DNA from: Anodontia alba
Taxonomy: Eukaryota > Mollusca > Bivalvia > Lucinida > Lucinidae
Length of the DNA: 64,000 bases
Reading direction: 5' to 3'
NCBI GenBank assembly: GCA_964016985.1
Contig: OZ024821.1
Location: 11,892,620-11,956,619, forward strand
Below the pieces are notes generated by a model, which was not told where the DNA came from, searched no databases, and saw only the letters and a list, made by a program, of their open reading frames with translations. A program made the translations under genes and the position numbers. This document shows positions 11,089 through 20,728 of this stretch, piece after piece. Each line of letters opens with the position of its first letter. Position 1 is the first letter of the stretch.

Positions 11089-11729
11089 CTGATCAGGCAG
11101 CACAGATGTGCAGACTGATCTAGTCCTTTACAATTCACCTGTCTCCCAACAGCCTCTTTTCTTACAATATGACTTAATTTTTCATTGTGATTGAATTTCT
11201 GTTAATGGATTGGTGGTATTTATATATCATGCAATTTTATCAATTATACTCCAGCTATTATAATTAATTGTCATTTTATTCCCATACTCATGCCTTGTTA
11301 TATTGCTTAATTATAAAGTTCTAAACTAGACCAATTAGTTTAACCGGCCTGCATCTAAACTACCATAGCTCTCCATAAGGCATTTTTTTGTGTATGTGTG
11401 TGAGAAAAAGAGCCACTTATCAAAACTGGCTCGATCATTGACACAAATTCCAATGGGGACCAAAAACATAAGCTGTAATGTGAAAAAATGTGGGTACAGT
11501 GAGGACTCTGATCAGCCAGCACATCAGCAAAATCTGTTCAGTGGTTTATTAGGCACCTTTGCCAAGGCGCTTCTAATTAGCATGGTAAAAGTACTAAAAT
11601 TCCCTATATCAAGTTTCTAACAAAATGACACAGGTAAACAGGTCAGATTGTTCTTGAAGGAGTCTACACAGTTTGCAATTCAGCAAGCATTCTTTCGATT
11701 ATTTCATCTGAGGTAGTTTAGATCAGATC
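11089..11729. other. No gene; degraded repeat pieces
   Basis: GATGTGCAGACTGATCTAGT at 11,105 recalls the family L core. GGTACAGTGAGG...GCACCTTTGCCAAGGCGCTTCTAATTAG at 11,492-11,585 is a decayed family A copy. The rest is AT-rich sequence with no frame worth calling. Confidence 0.4.
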
Positions 11730-11895
11730 CTACAGAAGGTAGTTTCCAATCAGGATCTACACTGTTTGCCACCTGTCAAGCAGTTTTAGATACATCAATA
11801 GATTGTAAAATGGATTTGTTCAAATTTTACGACAAGTATGATAAGGAGTTTGGTGTAAGGTGTCCCAAAATTTAAGGTAAATATAGTATGTTCAG
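11730..11895. repeat. Family C element, one arm
   Basis: GATCTACACTGTTTGCCACC, CAGTTTTAGATACATCAATA, GTAAAATGGATTTGTTCAAA and GGTAAATATAGTATG match the right half of family C. The left half is weak. Confidence 0.65.
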
Positions 11896-11910
11896 GTGAA
11901 TATTTAGCCC

Positions 11911-12045
11911 TTAACCCATTGTATACTGAATAGACTCTCCCACACTATATATCAGAAGAGTCCAATTTCAATTTGCAGCATCTGATCTGGGTCTGCACTG
12001 TTTGCCAATTACCCTTTTACGGGTCTCCCAACTACAATGGGTTAA
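11911..12045. mobile_element. Family E TTAA-ended element, short copy
   Basis: TTAACCCATTGTATACTGAA at the left and CCCAACTACAATGGGTTAA at the right. It carries CCCACACTATATATCAGAAG, CAATTTCAATTT and half of the core (GATCTGGGTCTGCACTGTTT). Its right TTAA (12,042-12,045) is also the first TTAA of the next element. Confidence 0.8.
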
Positions 12046-12231
12046 AGCGCCAAGGAAAATTTGAAGCAGACGACATTCTAAATTTTATATTTTTATTATT
12101 TGTCAGAGAAAACAAGTCTTGACTTTTCATGTGAATCGTCTGCCAGACTTGTTTTCTCTGAAAAATAAGAAAAAATCAAAATGTCGTCTGCTGCAGTTGT
12201 GACTGGCACTTTAAGAATTAGGGTAATTATA
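12042..12231. mobile_element. Family H TTAA-ended palindromic MITE
   Basis: Left end TTAAAGCGCCAAGG (the CCCTT after TTAA is lost). The core AGAGAAAACAAGTCTTGACT pairs with CAGACTTGTTTTCTCTGA. The inner arms read GACGACATTCTAAATTTT and AAAATGTCGTCTGCTGCAG, and the right end is GGCACTTTAAGAATTAGGG. The right TTAA is mutated. Confidence 0.75.
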
Positions 12232-12428
12232 GTAAGATAAAGAGAGCTTCATGTTTGTGTATAAAACATTGCTACAAAGCCCAAATAAATGTTCATCAAT
12301 TTTATTGGGCTAGTAAAAGAGTGTTCAATTCTTTCTCTTCTTCCTGGTTGTTCCAATAATAGTTTAATTGTAATAAGTATGAGCTTTCACAAAAAGCTTG
12401 GTCTACACTTAGCACACAATAAATGTTA

Positions 12429-12641
12429 CCGTATTTACCCTAAATATTCGGACACCTCAACTCCTTACCATATACTTTCTAAAATTTGAACCAGTACAAT
12501 TCACTACCCGATGTTGTGTCTAAAAATTGCTGGATGAGTGGCAAACAGTGTAGACCCAGATGAGATGCCGCGTTCTGCGGCGTCTCATCTGGGTCTAAAC
12601 TGTTTGCTCAGGCCTGTCTGTCCGAATACATATGGTAAATA
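12429..12641. mobile_element. Family C palindromic element, well preserved
   Basis: Runs from ACCGTATTTACCCTAAATAT to CATATGGTAAATAC. Order: CGGACACCTCAACTCCTTAC, TCTAAAATTTGAACCAGTAC, GTCTAAAAATTGCTGGATGA, then the hairpin GCAAACAGTGTAGACCCAGA/TCTGGGTCTAAACTGTTTGC with ATGCCGCGTTCTGCGGCGT at the turn, then CTCAGGCCTGTCTGTCCGAA. The two flanks are unequal in length, so only the core is a true palindrome. Confidence 0.85.
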
Positions 12642-12935
12642 CTGAAAAACTGATTTTAATATCTTGGGTTCTTTACATGCTATATTGGCTAAATTCCCAA
12701 ATGCAAAGGTCGAATTGGAGAGGTCTAAATGAGAAGTTGTCTAAATGAGAATGACCCTCACATTAAAAAATAATTACAGCTAATTTCACATCACTTTTTA
12801 GGCTTACCTCATCAAAACCTAAATATAAGTAGTTATAAGAAAATCAAATTTTTGTCATGCTGTCCTGGGAATGCTATAAATTGTGCTTAGCTGGTACTAA
12901 TGCTTCTACCCATTTTAAAAGTGAAACTGTCAAGA
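12642..12935. other. No feature recognised
   Basis: AT-rich single-copy-looking sequence. A small doublet GGTCTAAATGAGAAGTTG/GTCTAAATGAGAATGACC occurs near 12,721-12,755. No frame or RNA gene supported. Confidence 0.4.
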
Positions 12936-13128
12936 TTAATCCATTGTAGTCGGGAGACCCGTAAAAGGGTAATTGGCAAACAGTGCAGACCCAGATCAGA
13001 CACTGCAGAATGCAAATAGTTTAGCCATTTTTCTCTAGGAATATGTAAATCTCATAGTCGGACATACCTAAAATTGAAATTGGACTCTTCCAATATAGAG
13101 TGTGGGAGGAGGGTCTATAATGGGTTAA
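12936..13128. mobile_element. Family E TTAA-ended element, long copy
   Basis: TTAATCCATTGTAGTCGGGA...AGACCCGTAAAAGGGTAATT, then the half core GCAAACAGTGCAGACCCAGA, then CTCTAGGAATATGTAAATCT and CTAAAATTGAAATTGGACTC, ending TCTATAATGGGTTAA. This uninterrupted copy allows the split one at 36,972 to be read. Confidence 0.8.
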
Positions 13129-13491
13129 TGTATATCCCATAACCTTTGATAAAGTGCTGCAATGGTAACCTTTTAGAATATCTACAAAAGTGCAGTGTTA
13201 CCAAAAAAGTGCAGGTGAATGGAGAGCAGTCAGTACCACAAGACCAAAAATTGGTGAAATTTCTGCACAAGCGTCTCTAGCTGCCCTATCACCTTTGATA
13301 ATCAAATCAAAACAAAAGGCTCTGCTAAAAACCATTAAATCACTCATCAAGCTACATCAAATGTCAACTTTCCCCCCAAATGTTTACAATTTTATCCTGA
13401 GCTGTATATACTAGCTAGTATTTGCAATTTTTTAAAGACACTGCTCTCCATTGATTATAGAAAATGTTTTCCTAGTGTACAGATTTTGTAA
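13129..13491. other. No feature recognised
   Basis: A plus-strand frame at 13,190-13,414 is open for 74 codons but resembles no family and shows no splice context that I can defend. The sequence is not visibly repeated in this window. Confidence 0.35.
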
Positions 13492-15944
13492 TTAACCCTG
13501 AAAGTGCCAATCACAACTGCAGCAGATGACAGTTTCTTATTAATTTATTTTATTTTTTTTATTTTTTTTTTTTTTAGCTCACCTGAGCTATGCTCAGGAT
13601 GAACTATTGTGATCACTTTTCGTCCGTCGTCCGTGCATCCGTGCGTCCGTCCGTTAACATTTTCAAAGGACTTCTCCTCTGAAGCCCTTGAGCCACTTTT
13701 GCTCAAATTTCATATGAAGCCTCCTTAGGTTGGAGGAACGAAAAATTGCTAAAATAGTCGTGGTCCATTGACCAAGATGGCCGCCATGCCCATATATGGT
13801 AAAAACCTTTAAAAATCTTCTTCTCCAGAACCGAGGATGCCTTGGGGCTGAATCTTTGCATAAGTCATCGGGGACGGGAGGTCTACCAAAATTGCTAAAA
13901 TAAAGGTCGTATATTGACATTTGACCTTTTTACGGCAAGGTCAATTTTGCTTCCCTACGCATTTGTATGGGAAAACCCTTTAAAAATCTTCTTCTCCAAA
14001 ACCGAGGATGCCTTGTGGCTGAATCTTTGCATATATCATCGGAAACGGGAGGTCTACCAAAGTTGCTAAAATAATGGTCGTACATTGACATTTGACCTTT
14101 TTACGGTAAGGTCAATTTTGCTTCCTTGTGCATTTGTATGGGAAAAATGTTCAGAATTTCAAACGACTTCTCCTCTGGAGCCTCTGAGCCAATTTTGCTC
14201 AAATTTCATACGGAGCCTCCTTAGATTAGGGGTATGAAAGACTGCTAAAATGGTCGAGGCTTGTTGACCAAGATGGCCGCCATGCCCATATATGGTAAAA
14301 ACCTTTAAAAATCTTCTTCTCCAGAACCGAGGATGCCTTGGAGCTGAATCTTTGCTTTAATCATCGGGGACGGGGGGTCTACAAAAATTGCTAGAATAAA
14401 GATTGTATATTGACATTTGACCTTTTTACGGTAAGGTCAAATTTGCTTCCCTATGCATTTGTATGGGAAAAACCTTTAAAAATCTTTTTCTCCAAAACCG
14501 AAGATGCCTTGTGGCTGAATCTTTGCATATATCATCGGAAACGGGAGGTCTACCAAAGTTGCTAAAATAATGGTCGTACATTGACATTTGACCTTTTTAC
14601 GGGAAGGCCAATTTTGCTTCCTTATGCATTTGTATGGGAAAAATGTTCAGAATTTCAAACGACTTCTCCTCTGGAGCCTCTGGGCCAGTTTTGCTCAAAT
14701 TTCAGATGAAGCCTCCTTAGGTTGAGGGTATGAAAGATTGCTAAAATGGTCGCGGTTCGTTGACCAAGATGGCTGCCATGTCCATATATGGTAAAAACCT
14801 TTAAAAATCTTCTTCTCCAGAACCTAGGATGCCTTGGGGCTGAATCTTTGCTTAAATCATTGAGGACAGGGGGTCTACCAAAGTTGCTAAAATAATGGTC
14901 GTACATTGACATTTGACCTTTTTACGGTAAGGTCAAGTTTGCTTCCCTATGCATTTGTATGGGAAAAACCTTTAAAAATCTTCTTCTCCAAAACCGAGGA
15001 TGCCTTGTGGCTGAATATTTGCATATATCATCCGGAACGGGAGGTCTGCCAAAGTTGCTAAAATAATTGTCATACATTGGCATTTGGCCTTTTTACGGCG
15101 AGGTCAAGTTTGCTTCTGTATGCATTTGTATGGGCCCCATGCATTTGTATGGAAAAAGTGTTAATAATTTCAAATGATTTTTCCTCTGAAGCCTCTGGGC
15201 TAGTGTTGCTCAAATTTCATGCGGAGCCTCCTTGGGCTGGAGAATGAATGATTGCTAAAATGGGCATGGTCCATTGATCAAAATGGCTGCCATGCCCATA
15301 ATATGGTAAAAACCTTTAAAAACCTTCTTCTCCAGAACCAAATAAGCCCTGGGCCCTAATCTTTTCACAAATTATGGGGGACAGGAGATCTACCAAAATT
15401 GCTAAAATGATGGTTCTATGTTGACATTTGACCTTTTTACCTCCAAGGTCAAATTTGCTTCCCCATGCATTTGTATGGGCCATGTACATTTATAATGAAA
15501 GTATTGAAGTGACTTGTAGATCAACAGTAGTTAAAATTGTTCTGATTGGAAATCTAAGATGGGTGTCATCTTGTTTATATTTATTATATTTCCCTGCCAC
15601 TGTGCTGTTTACATGTATAAAATCATGATTCTTCAGAAACCACTTAGCCAATTTCCCCCAAATTTCGCATTGATCCTACTGTTGTGATGATAGGATTGGA
15701 TAAATGTTACATAACATCTGCATATCAGGAGTGGTTATGTCACTGAGGTGCGCGAGCCGTGGCCCGTGGACCTCTTGTTTTTTGTTTGTTTGTTGTTGTT
15801 TTTTTCAGAGAAAACTAAATCTTGACAGTTCATGTGAATTGTCTGCTTGGCAGATAATTCACATGAAATGTCAAGATTTGTTTTCTCTGAAAAAAATTTA
15901 GAATGTATTCTGCTACAAATTTTGCTTGGCACTTTAAGGGTTAA
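13492..15944. mobile_element. Family H palindromic MITE split by a pearl-like element
   Basis: Left part 13,492-13,575: TTAACCCTGAAAGTGCCAAT, ACTGCAGCAGATGACAG, T-rich arm. Right part about 15,780-15,944: GAGAAAACTAAATCTTGACA, GTGAATTGTCTGCTTGGCAG, ATTCACATGAAATGTCAAGA, then CTTGGCACTTTAAGGGTTAA. Joined across the insert, the halves give a typical ~250-bp family H copy. The break is inside the poly-T/poly-A arm. Confidence 0.85.
13576..15779 (-). mobile_element. Pearl-like element 4, complete
   Basis: Plus strand left end AGCTCACCTGAGCTATGCTC with GTCCGTCGTCCGTGCATCCG; right end CGTGGACCTCTTGTT. In the orientation of element 8 it is therefore on the minus strand. The core has ~496-bp higher-order units (starts near 13,672, 14,168, 14,665 and 15,181) made of shorter related blocks with ATTGACATTTGACCTTTTTA, TGCATTTGTATGGG and CCAAGATGGCCGCCATGCCC. 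Minus-strand frames at 13,663 and 14,655 are two units apart and are repeat artefacts. Confidence 0.85.
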
Positions 15945-16083
15945 TTAATTCCGATTTCTATTTATTGTGTTGCTTTTTTCACTTGTGATTTTGTATGATT
16001 TGGACCAAGTAAATGGAAAGGGAAAATGATATTAAAGTCAACACAATTTATTTTAATGGGTTTGGCAGCACATAATGACACCG

Positions 16084-16131
<48 letters not shown>
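16084..16131. repeat. ATA trinucleotide microsatellite
   Basis: An uninterrupted run of ATA repeats, about 16 units. No coding context. Confidence 0.95.
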
Positions 16132-16133
<2 letters not shown>

Positions 16134-17109
16134 GTTTTTTATCCTCATTATTATAACTGTATTTCATTTATTCATGCTGATATAAGAAAATAGCTGGGCA
16201 ATGAAAACAATTTTTTTCATACATGCGAACAGCGAAGGATCAGTACATACTCATTAGGACAATATCTTTTTGTTGATATATTCTAGTCTCAACAGTTCTA
16301 CAAGTGGACCATTGTATGACCCTGATCAGACTGTGCAGTAGCTCAAGGTGGTCGGGGCCTTGATTTCACATAATAATACAAGATCATAGTCTCTGAGATC
16401 ATAGTTCATTAGAATATTAGATATCAAGCTTCCTGTCTTGAAATAATATAAAATGTTGCCTTTGGGAACAAAGAACACACAAAAGAATGAAAATCGGAGA
16501 CTCGGTTTTATCAAGACATTTTTCTTATTCAGCACTGTTGTTTGCGAGGTTGCATATGCTCCCCCCACCCCCCCCCACCCCCCCCCCCCCCCCCCACAAA
16601 CACCTCATCCATCTCACCCCCACCCCTGGCACCGGCTTAAGGGTGACACATTCCCTGATTTCAAGGTATTCCAAATTAAAGATATTGTTGTTACGACAAT
16701 AGTGTAATGTTGAAAATGGCATTCTATTAGTTTTTTTGTAACTCAATTCTTTCGTAGACAAACGGAGTGGAAATTGTAAGCGCTGATAGTTGAGCATAGT
16801 TTAAATGTTACATGCTGTAAAAGTCGTAGTAACTTATGTTGCTTTTTATAGCTAGTAAAAAGGCTATCCCACAATGCACTATTCTATGATGCAATTGGTT
16901 CTTTTTTTAAATTTTTCTCAGGACTTTAAATTTAATTTAAATCCCTACAGTTTTATCCCAGAATGCTAATCTTGATAAAAGTAGTAAATATACTATTACT
17001 ATTGAATAGTTAGACTTTATATTTCAAGCTGTAATATTTTCAAATGGTGACAACTGTTTTATTAGATTTTAAAAACATTTGCAAAATACTAAAAATGCAA
17101 GATATGGAT
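16132..17109. other. No gene; C-rich run and AT-rich sequence
   Basis: CTCAACAGTTCTACAAG...CCCTGATCAGACTGTGCAG around 16,291-16,340 may be decayed family L sequence. A poly-C tract occupies about 16,561-16,600 and would read as poly-proline in overlapping frames, which explains the plus-strand frames there. The remainder is AT-rich with no feature. Confidence 0.45.
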
Positions 17110-17757
17110 GTTGGAAAAAAGCTTACCAAGAAAAATAAATTTTGTCGGACATATTTGAAACTCATGAGTGGGCACAATATCTGATAGTATTTTTTTCAAT
17201 TTCTTCAATACCACATCTTTTTAGTATTTTCCAATAACGCTTTTGCCCTTTTTCACTGGCACCTGTATTACAATGCCTTCACCAGAGAAGAAGATTGCAT
17301 ACAAAACATTCTTGGCACTTAATGTGTGTTTAGCAATTACTGGTCTTTGCTGTTTTGGTGGCCCATATTTTATTGCTAACCTTCCTAATAGGTTCAAAAT
17401 AATGAACTCAAGTTTCATTGCCAAAGACTACATTTGCAAATTTCTTTTCATCAAATTTTGGAAATATTTTGAGCATTTGTTTGGCTATTTTAACTCTCTG
17501 GTTCGTTTGACCGCCTGTCAAGAAATGAGGCACCCACCTAGCAGACAGCTTCTTAACATTAAAGATATTCTTTAGAATGTAGTGAACTCTTGATAGTGAG
17601 GTGCCAACGATTGGTGCTATATCACGTATTGTATACCTAGTATCTCTTTCAACAATTTCTTTTACATTTGATACAATTTCGTCACAAGATGCAGACTTTG
17701 GCCTTTCTAATTTGGGTGCATTTTCAATCAACTCTAACACACCTCGTACATCCACTT
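17110..17757 (-). pseudogene. mariner-family transposase fragment, inactivated
   Basis: Minus strand. The first open part (17,755 down to 17,408) contains a helix-turn-helix stretch, then ARWVPHFLTGGQTNQR, a close fit to the mariner linker motif. The next motif is VVFGNET where mariner has a GDETW block: the first catalytic Asp is Asn and the Trp codon is TGA. The frame continues VHYFEPIRK, then a frameshift leads to RPVIAKHTLSAKNVLYAIFF and VPVKKGKSVIGKY. KDVVLKKLKK follows near 17,200 and fades before the second catalytic block. The N-terminus is truncated where pearl-like element 5 begins. No terminal repeats found. Confidence 0.85.
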
Positions 17758-17758
17758 T

Positions 17759-18240
17759 TTAGTTCACCTGAGCACAAAGTGCTCGGTGTAAGCTATTGTG
17801 GTCAGTCAAAAACCGTCGTCCGTTGTCTGTCGTCCGTCATGCGGCATCAGCATTTTGTTTTAAAAGCTTACTCCTCCTACACTCGCCCCCCCCCCCCCCC
17901 ACACCCCACCCATCTGGTGACTTGTAGATATAAAAAATACCTAAAATTGTTCCAATCGGAAATCCAAGATGGCCTCCATGGCGGCCATTTGAAAATCTAT
18001 TTTGCGCTTCTTCTCCTGAACTGAAAGGTTAACTGACTCGAAACTTGGTAGGAAGTGTTGGCCAACTTGCAGATAAAAAACAGTTAAAATCGTTCCGATC
18101 GGAAATCCAAGAAGGCCTCCATGGCCACCATCTTTAAAATCTGTTTTGCGCCGTAATGCCAACTGACTCAAAGCTTGGTAGGAAGTATCTGAGTGACTTG
18201 TAGATAAAAAATAATTAAAATCGTTCCGATCGGAATCTGA
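17759..18240 (-). mobile_element. Pearl-like element 5, truncated
   Basis: Plus strand AGTTCACCTGAGCACAAAGT, then AGCTATTGTGGTCAGTC and CCGTCGTCCGTTGTCTGTCG, the same terminus type as elements 4 and 8. Two to three monomers share TCCGATCGGAAATCCAAGA and CTTGGTAGGAAGT. A poly-C run lies at 17,887-17,900. No opposite terminus is found. It abuts the broken 5' side of the mariner gene. Confidence 0.75.
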
Positions 18241-18400
18241 TTGTTCTGTTATGTATTTTCTATAACATTTTATACAAATAAAATACTGTTAAAACCAAAA
18301 ATAGTGCTGGTTGCCTTTGGTGGGATCCTATGATCAGCGTGTACAGCAACATGGATGCATAGACTGATCTGAATCTCTGCTGTGAGACATGTCATAATAT

Positions 18401-18614
18401 ACCACGCTTACCCTTAGTTTTTGGATAGACAAGCTTGAGCAAACAGTGTTGACCCAGATCAGACGCAGCATAATACGGCATCTGATCAAGGTTTACACTG
18501 TTTGCCACTCCAACAGTTTTAGACCCATCAACAGGTAGTAAAATGGACTTGTTATAATTTTAGGATATGTATGGTAAAGAGGTAAAAGTATCCAAATACT
18601 TGGGATAAATACGG
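18401..18614. mobile_element. Family C palindromic element
   Basis: GCTTACCCTTAGTTTTTGGA, then GAGCAAACAGTGTTGACCCA paired with GGTTTACACTGTTTGCCACT, GTAGTAAAATGGACTTGTTA, GGATATGTATGGTAAAGAGG, ending CTTGGGATAAATACGG. Sequence at 18,310-18,400 (CAACATGGATGCATAGACTG) looks like a decayed family L core. An ATT-rich simple repeat lies at 18,663-18,706. Confidence 0.75.
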
Positions 18615-18911
18615 TGGGCTCTCTCATGATATGTCAATATTGAATTTGCAATCATGTACAACAGTGCCGCTTATTTTTTTATTTTTTTTTTATTATTATT
18701 ATTATTAAAGAATGCTAAAAATAAAAGAAAGTAAGTTCTATGAACCCTGGGTAATTTTATTCTTCTCTGCTAATACCGCAAGTATACAATAAGTTAGTAT
18801 AAACCGAGAGTGTATTATAAAATAATTTATCTAGCACATTAGCAATTTAAAATGCAAGAAAACAATTACTGTTGGCATGTCAGGGTTAAATTAATAAACT
18901 GTGAGGTCATT

Positions 18912-19190
18912 TCAGAATGCTGACTTTTTTTCCAAAATCTGGTCTTGTGGTACTGTCTGGAGAGCACCTTCTGTATATGCAGGAGTTCCAAAAAATATTA
19001 TTCTATTCAGTGCTATATCTAGTCCTGGGGTTTACTTGTGGACAACAGGCATAAGGTCAATGGTGCATTGTAGATCAACAATTGCTTCACTTCCATTTCC
19101 CAAGCAAACCATATGTTGTCTGTGACCATGGGTGTAGACAATAATAATGTGACCAGTCACAACACCAGTAGAGGACGTTCTACATAGCTC
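18912..19190 (-). pseudogene. Unidentified coding-like frame with one internal stop
   Basis: On the minus strand one frame reads for about 90 codons with a single TAA (19,032-19,034). It starts in TSSTGVVTGHIIIVYTHGHR, continues QHMVCLGNGSEAIVDLQC, and after the stop reads PGLDIALNRIIFFGTPAYTE before a TGA. Amino-acid use looks protein-like, without long runs of one residue, unlike the shadow frames nearby. I do not recognise a family. It ends at the edge of a family A element. It could be an old exon, a decayed transposon gene, or chance. Confidence 0.4.
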
Positions 19191-19355
19191 CAGATAAGGT
19201 GCTTTTTCCAACCTAAAAGTATTGATATGTTTTTCTTTTTTCTCAATGAAGATCTATGCTGTGGGTACTTCTAATGAGTACCCATAACATTATACCGTTT
19301 TTTTAGAAAAAAAAGAAAAATATTTTCCAGATACCTCTATTATCCAGAGCTATGC
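19187..19355. repeat. Family A palindromic element
   Basis: TAGCTCCAGATAAGGTGCTT at the left and TTATCCAGAGCTATG at the right show the outer inverted ends of the family clearly. The centre is short: GTGGGTACTTCTAATGAGTACCC lacks one half-core. Confidence 0.8.
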
Positions 19356-19377
19356 ATTCTAATTATATGTAAATTTT

Positions 19378-19658
19378 CATCACGAAAACATGCCTATATA
19401 ATTCTGACCCCCTTAAACCCCACTTTTATATAGTAAAACTGCGGTTTACAGGGGTAAGCATTATTTTTCTTATTTCTGCTCAAAAACATAGATTGTGGAT
19501 ACTCGTTAGAACCGCCTCATCGAGGCAGTTCTAACGAGTACCCACAATATATGTTTTTAGCAGAAATATGAAAAATATCAGGATTTTTTTTATCTGAAAA
19601 TTTTCATTTTTTGGTGGTAAAATTTTCATTATATTTGAATAGGCATGTTTTCGTAATG
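19378..19658 (+). mobile_element. Family B MITE, full copy
   Basis: CATCACGAAAACATGCCTAT to AGGCATGTTTTCGTAATG, 281 bp. The core hairpin GATACTCGTTAGAACCGCCT/GAGGCAGTTCTAACGAGTAC is nearly perfect. It sits between two family A copies. Confidence 0.85.
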
Positions 19659-19825
19659 TTCTGAGAAAAGTAAGGCTTAGTATTTCATGAGAATTGTCTT
19701 CTAGGCACAGTATGTGATATTGTGCAATCTCATCAGAATCGGTAACAATTCTTGAATGAGAAGTCACAGCTCCTGCAGAGGATTTGTTGAAACAGTGTAT
19801 TTGGTGATAACTCAGGGACAATGTT

Positions 19826-19950
19826 TCCTAATTCTCCATAAAAACATATATTGTGGGAACTCTTTAGAAGTGCTCGGTTAGGTGCTACTAATGAGTACCC
19901 ACAATGCATGTTTTCCAGGAGAAATTGAGAAAACTGTCCCAGAAGTATCA
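19826..19950. repeat. Family A element, partial
   Basis: AATTCTCCATAAAAACATAT, GTGGGAACTCTTTAGAAG, CTAATGAGTACCCACAATGC, TTTTCCAGGAGAAATTGAG. Outer ends are lost. Confidence 0.7.
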
Positions 19951-19984
19951 TCAGAAACTCCTTCTTAACAAGTCATCTATAACC

Positions 19985-20168
19985 AGATAAAAGAAGAAGC
20001 CACATAAATATTTTTCTTATTTCCTCAAGAAAACATGCTTTGAGCACACATATGAAGTGTGTCAGTATGCTGTTTCAAATGAGTACCCAAAACATTTGTT
20101 TTCAGGGAGAAATAAGAAAAATATGAATACATTTTGGCTGAAAAGAGCATCCTATCTGGAGCTATGAA
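19985..20168. repeat. Family A element, diverged core
   Basis: AGATAAAAGAAG to CCTATCTGGAGCTATG. The stems TTTTTCTTATTTCCTCAAGA and AGGGAGAAATAAGAAAAATA still pair, but the central GTACTC part is kept only on the right. Confidence 0.7.
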
Positions 20169-20196
20169 TATGGTGTATTTACTTAAAGTTTAACCC

Positions 20197-20409
20197 TTAA
20201 CCTTTACCTCTCTCTGGGCATTTTCAGCAGACGACAAATTGATGATATTTTTCTTATTTTTCCCAGAAAACTGGATATGACATTTCATGCAAATTGTCTC
20301 CTTGGGAGACAATTTGCATGAAATGTCAAATCCTGTTTTCTGGGAAAAATAAGAAAAATATTTTAAAATGTCGTCTGCTGCAAATTTTACCCAGAGTGCT
20401 AAGCGTTAA
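20197..20409. mobile_element. Family I TTAA-ended palindromic MITE
   Basis: TTAACCTTTACCTCTCTCTG and its opposite end TACCCAGAGTGCTAAGCGTTAA bound the element. Subterminal GCAGACGACAAATTG and AATGTCGTCTGCTGC flank a near-perfect hairpin with TTCCCAGAAAAC, TTTCATGCAAATTGTCTCCT and complements. The final TTAA (20,406-20,409) is shared with the next element. Confidence 0.85.
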
Positions 20410-20544
20410 AGCACCAGTCACAACAGCAGCAGACGACAATCAAAATTCACATGAAATGTCAAGACTTGTTTTTCTCTGAAAAATTAAAAAAAGAAAAAAA
20501 TTTGAATGTTGTCTGCTACAAATTTTGCTTGGCACTTTGACATT
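20406..20544. mobile_element. Family H element, half core
   Basis: TTAAAGCACCAGTCACAACA, CAGCAGACGACAATC, then only the right side of the core (CACATGAAATGTCAAGACTT, TTTTCTCTGAAAAATT) and ATGTTGTCTGCTACAAATTT to TTGGCACTTTGAC. The left half of the hairpin is deleted. Confidence 0.75.
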
Positions 20545-20728
20545 TTGAAATAATTTTCTTATTTTATCCAGGAAACAGGATTTGACATTTAATGTAAATT
20601 TTCTCCTGGGAAGAAACAGGATTTGACATTTCATGCAAATGAAATATCAAATCCTGTTTCCTAGGAAAAAATAATAAAATTATCGCCAATTTGTTGTCTG
20701 CTGAATTAGCCAAGAGAATGGTAAAGGT
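20545..20728. mobile_element. Family I element with core duplication
   Basis: CCAGGAAACAGGATTTGACA occurs, then AGAAACAGGATTTGACATTT a second time, before CAAATCCTGTTTCCTAGG. The right end is GCCAAGAGAATGGTAAAGG. The left TTAA end is not clear where it meets the preceding element. Confidence 0.7.

Noticed and set aside
13663..14912. Two similar minus-strand frames of 85 codons suggesting a duplicated gene
   Set aside because: They lie exactly two higher-order units apart in a pearl-like array.
16453..16797. Proline-rich or glycine-rich protein around the poly-C tract
   Set aside because: The frames are created by a homopolymer run and are open on both strands.
20197..20409. CRISPR-like series of palindromic repeats
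   Set aside because: Spacing is irregular, repeat lengths are above 200 bp, no spacers of uniform size and the sequence is eukaryotic.
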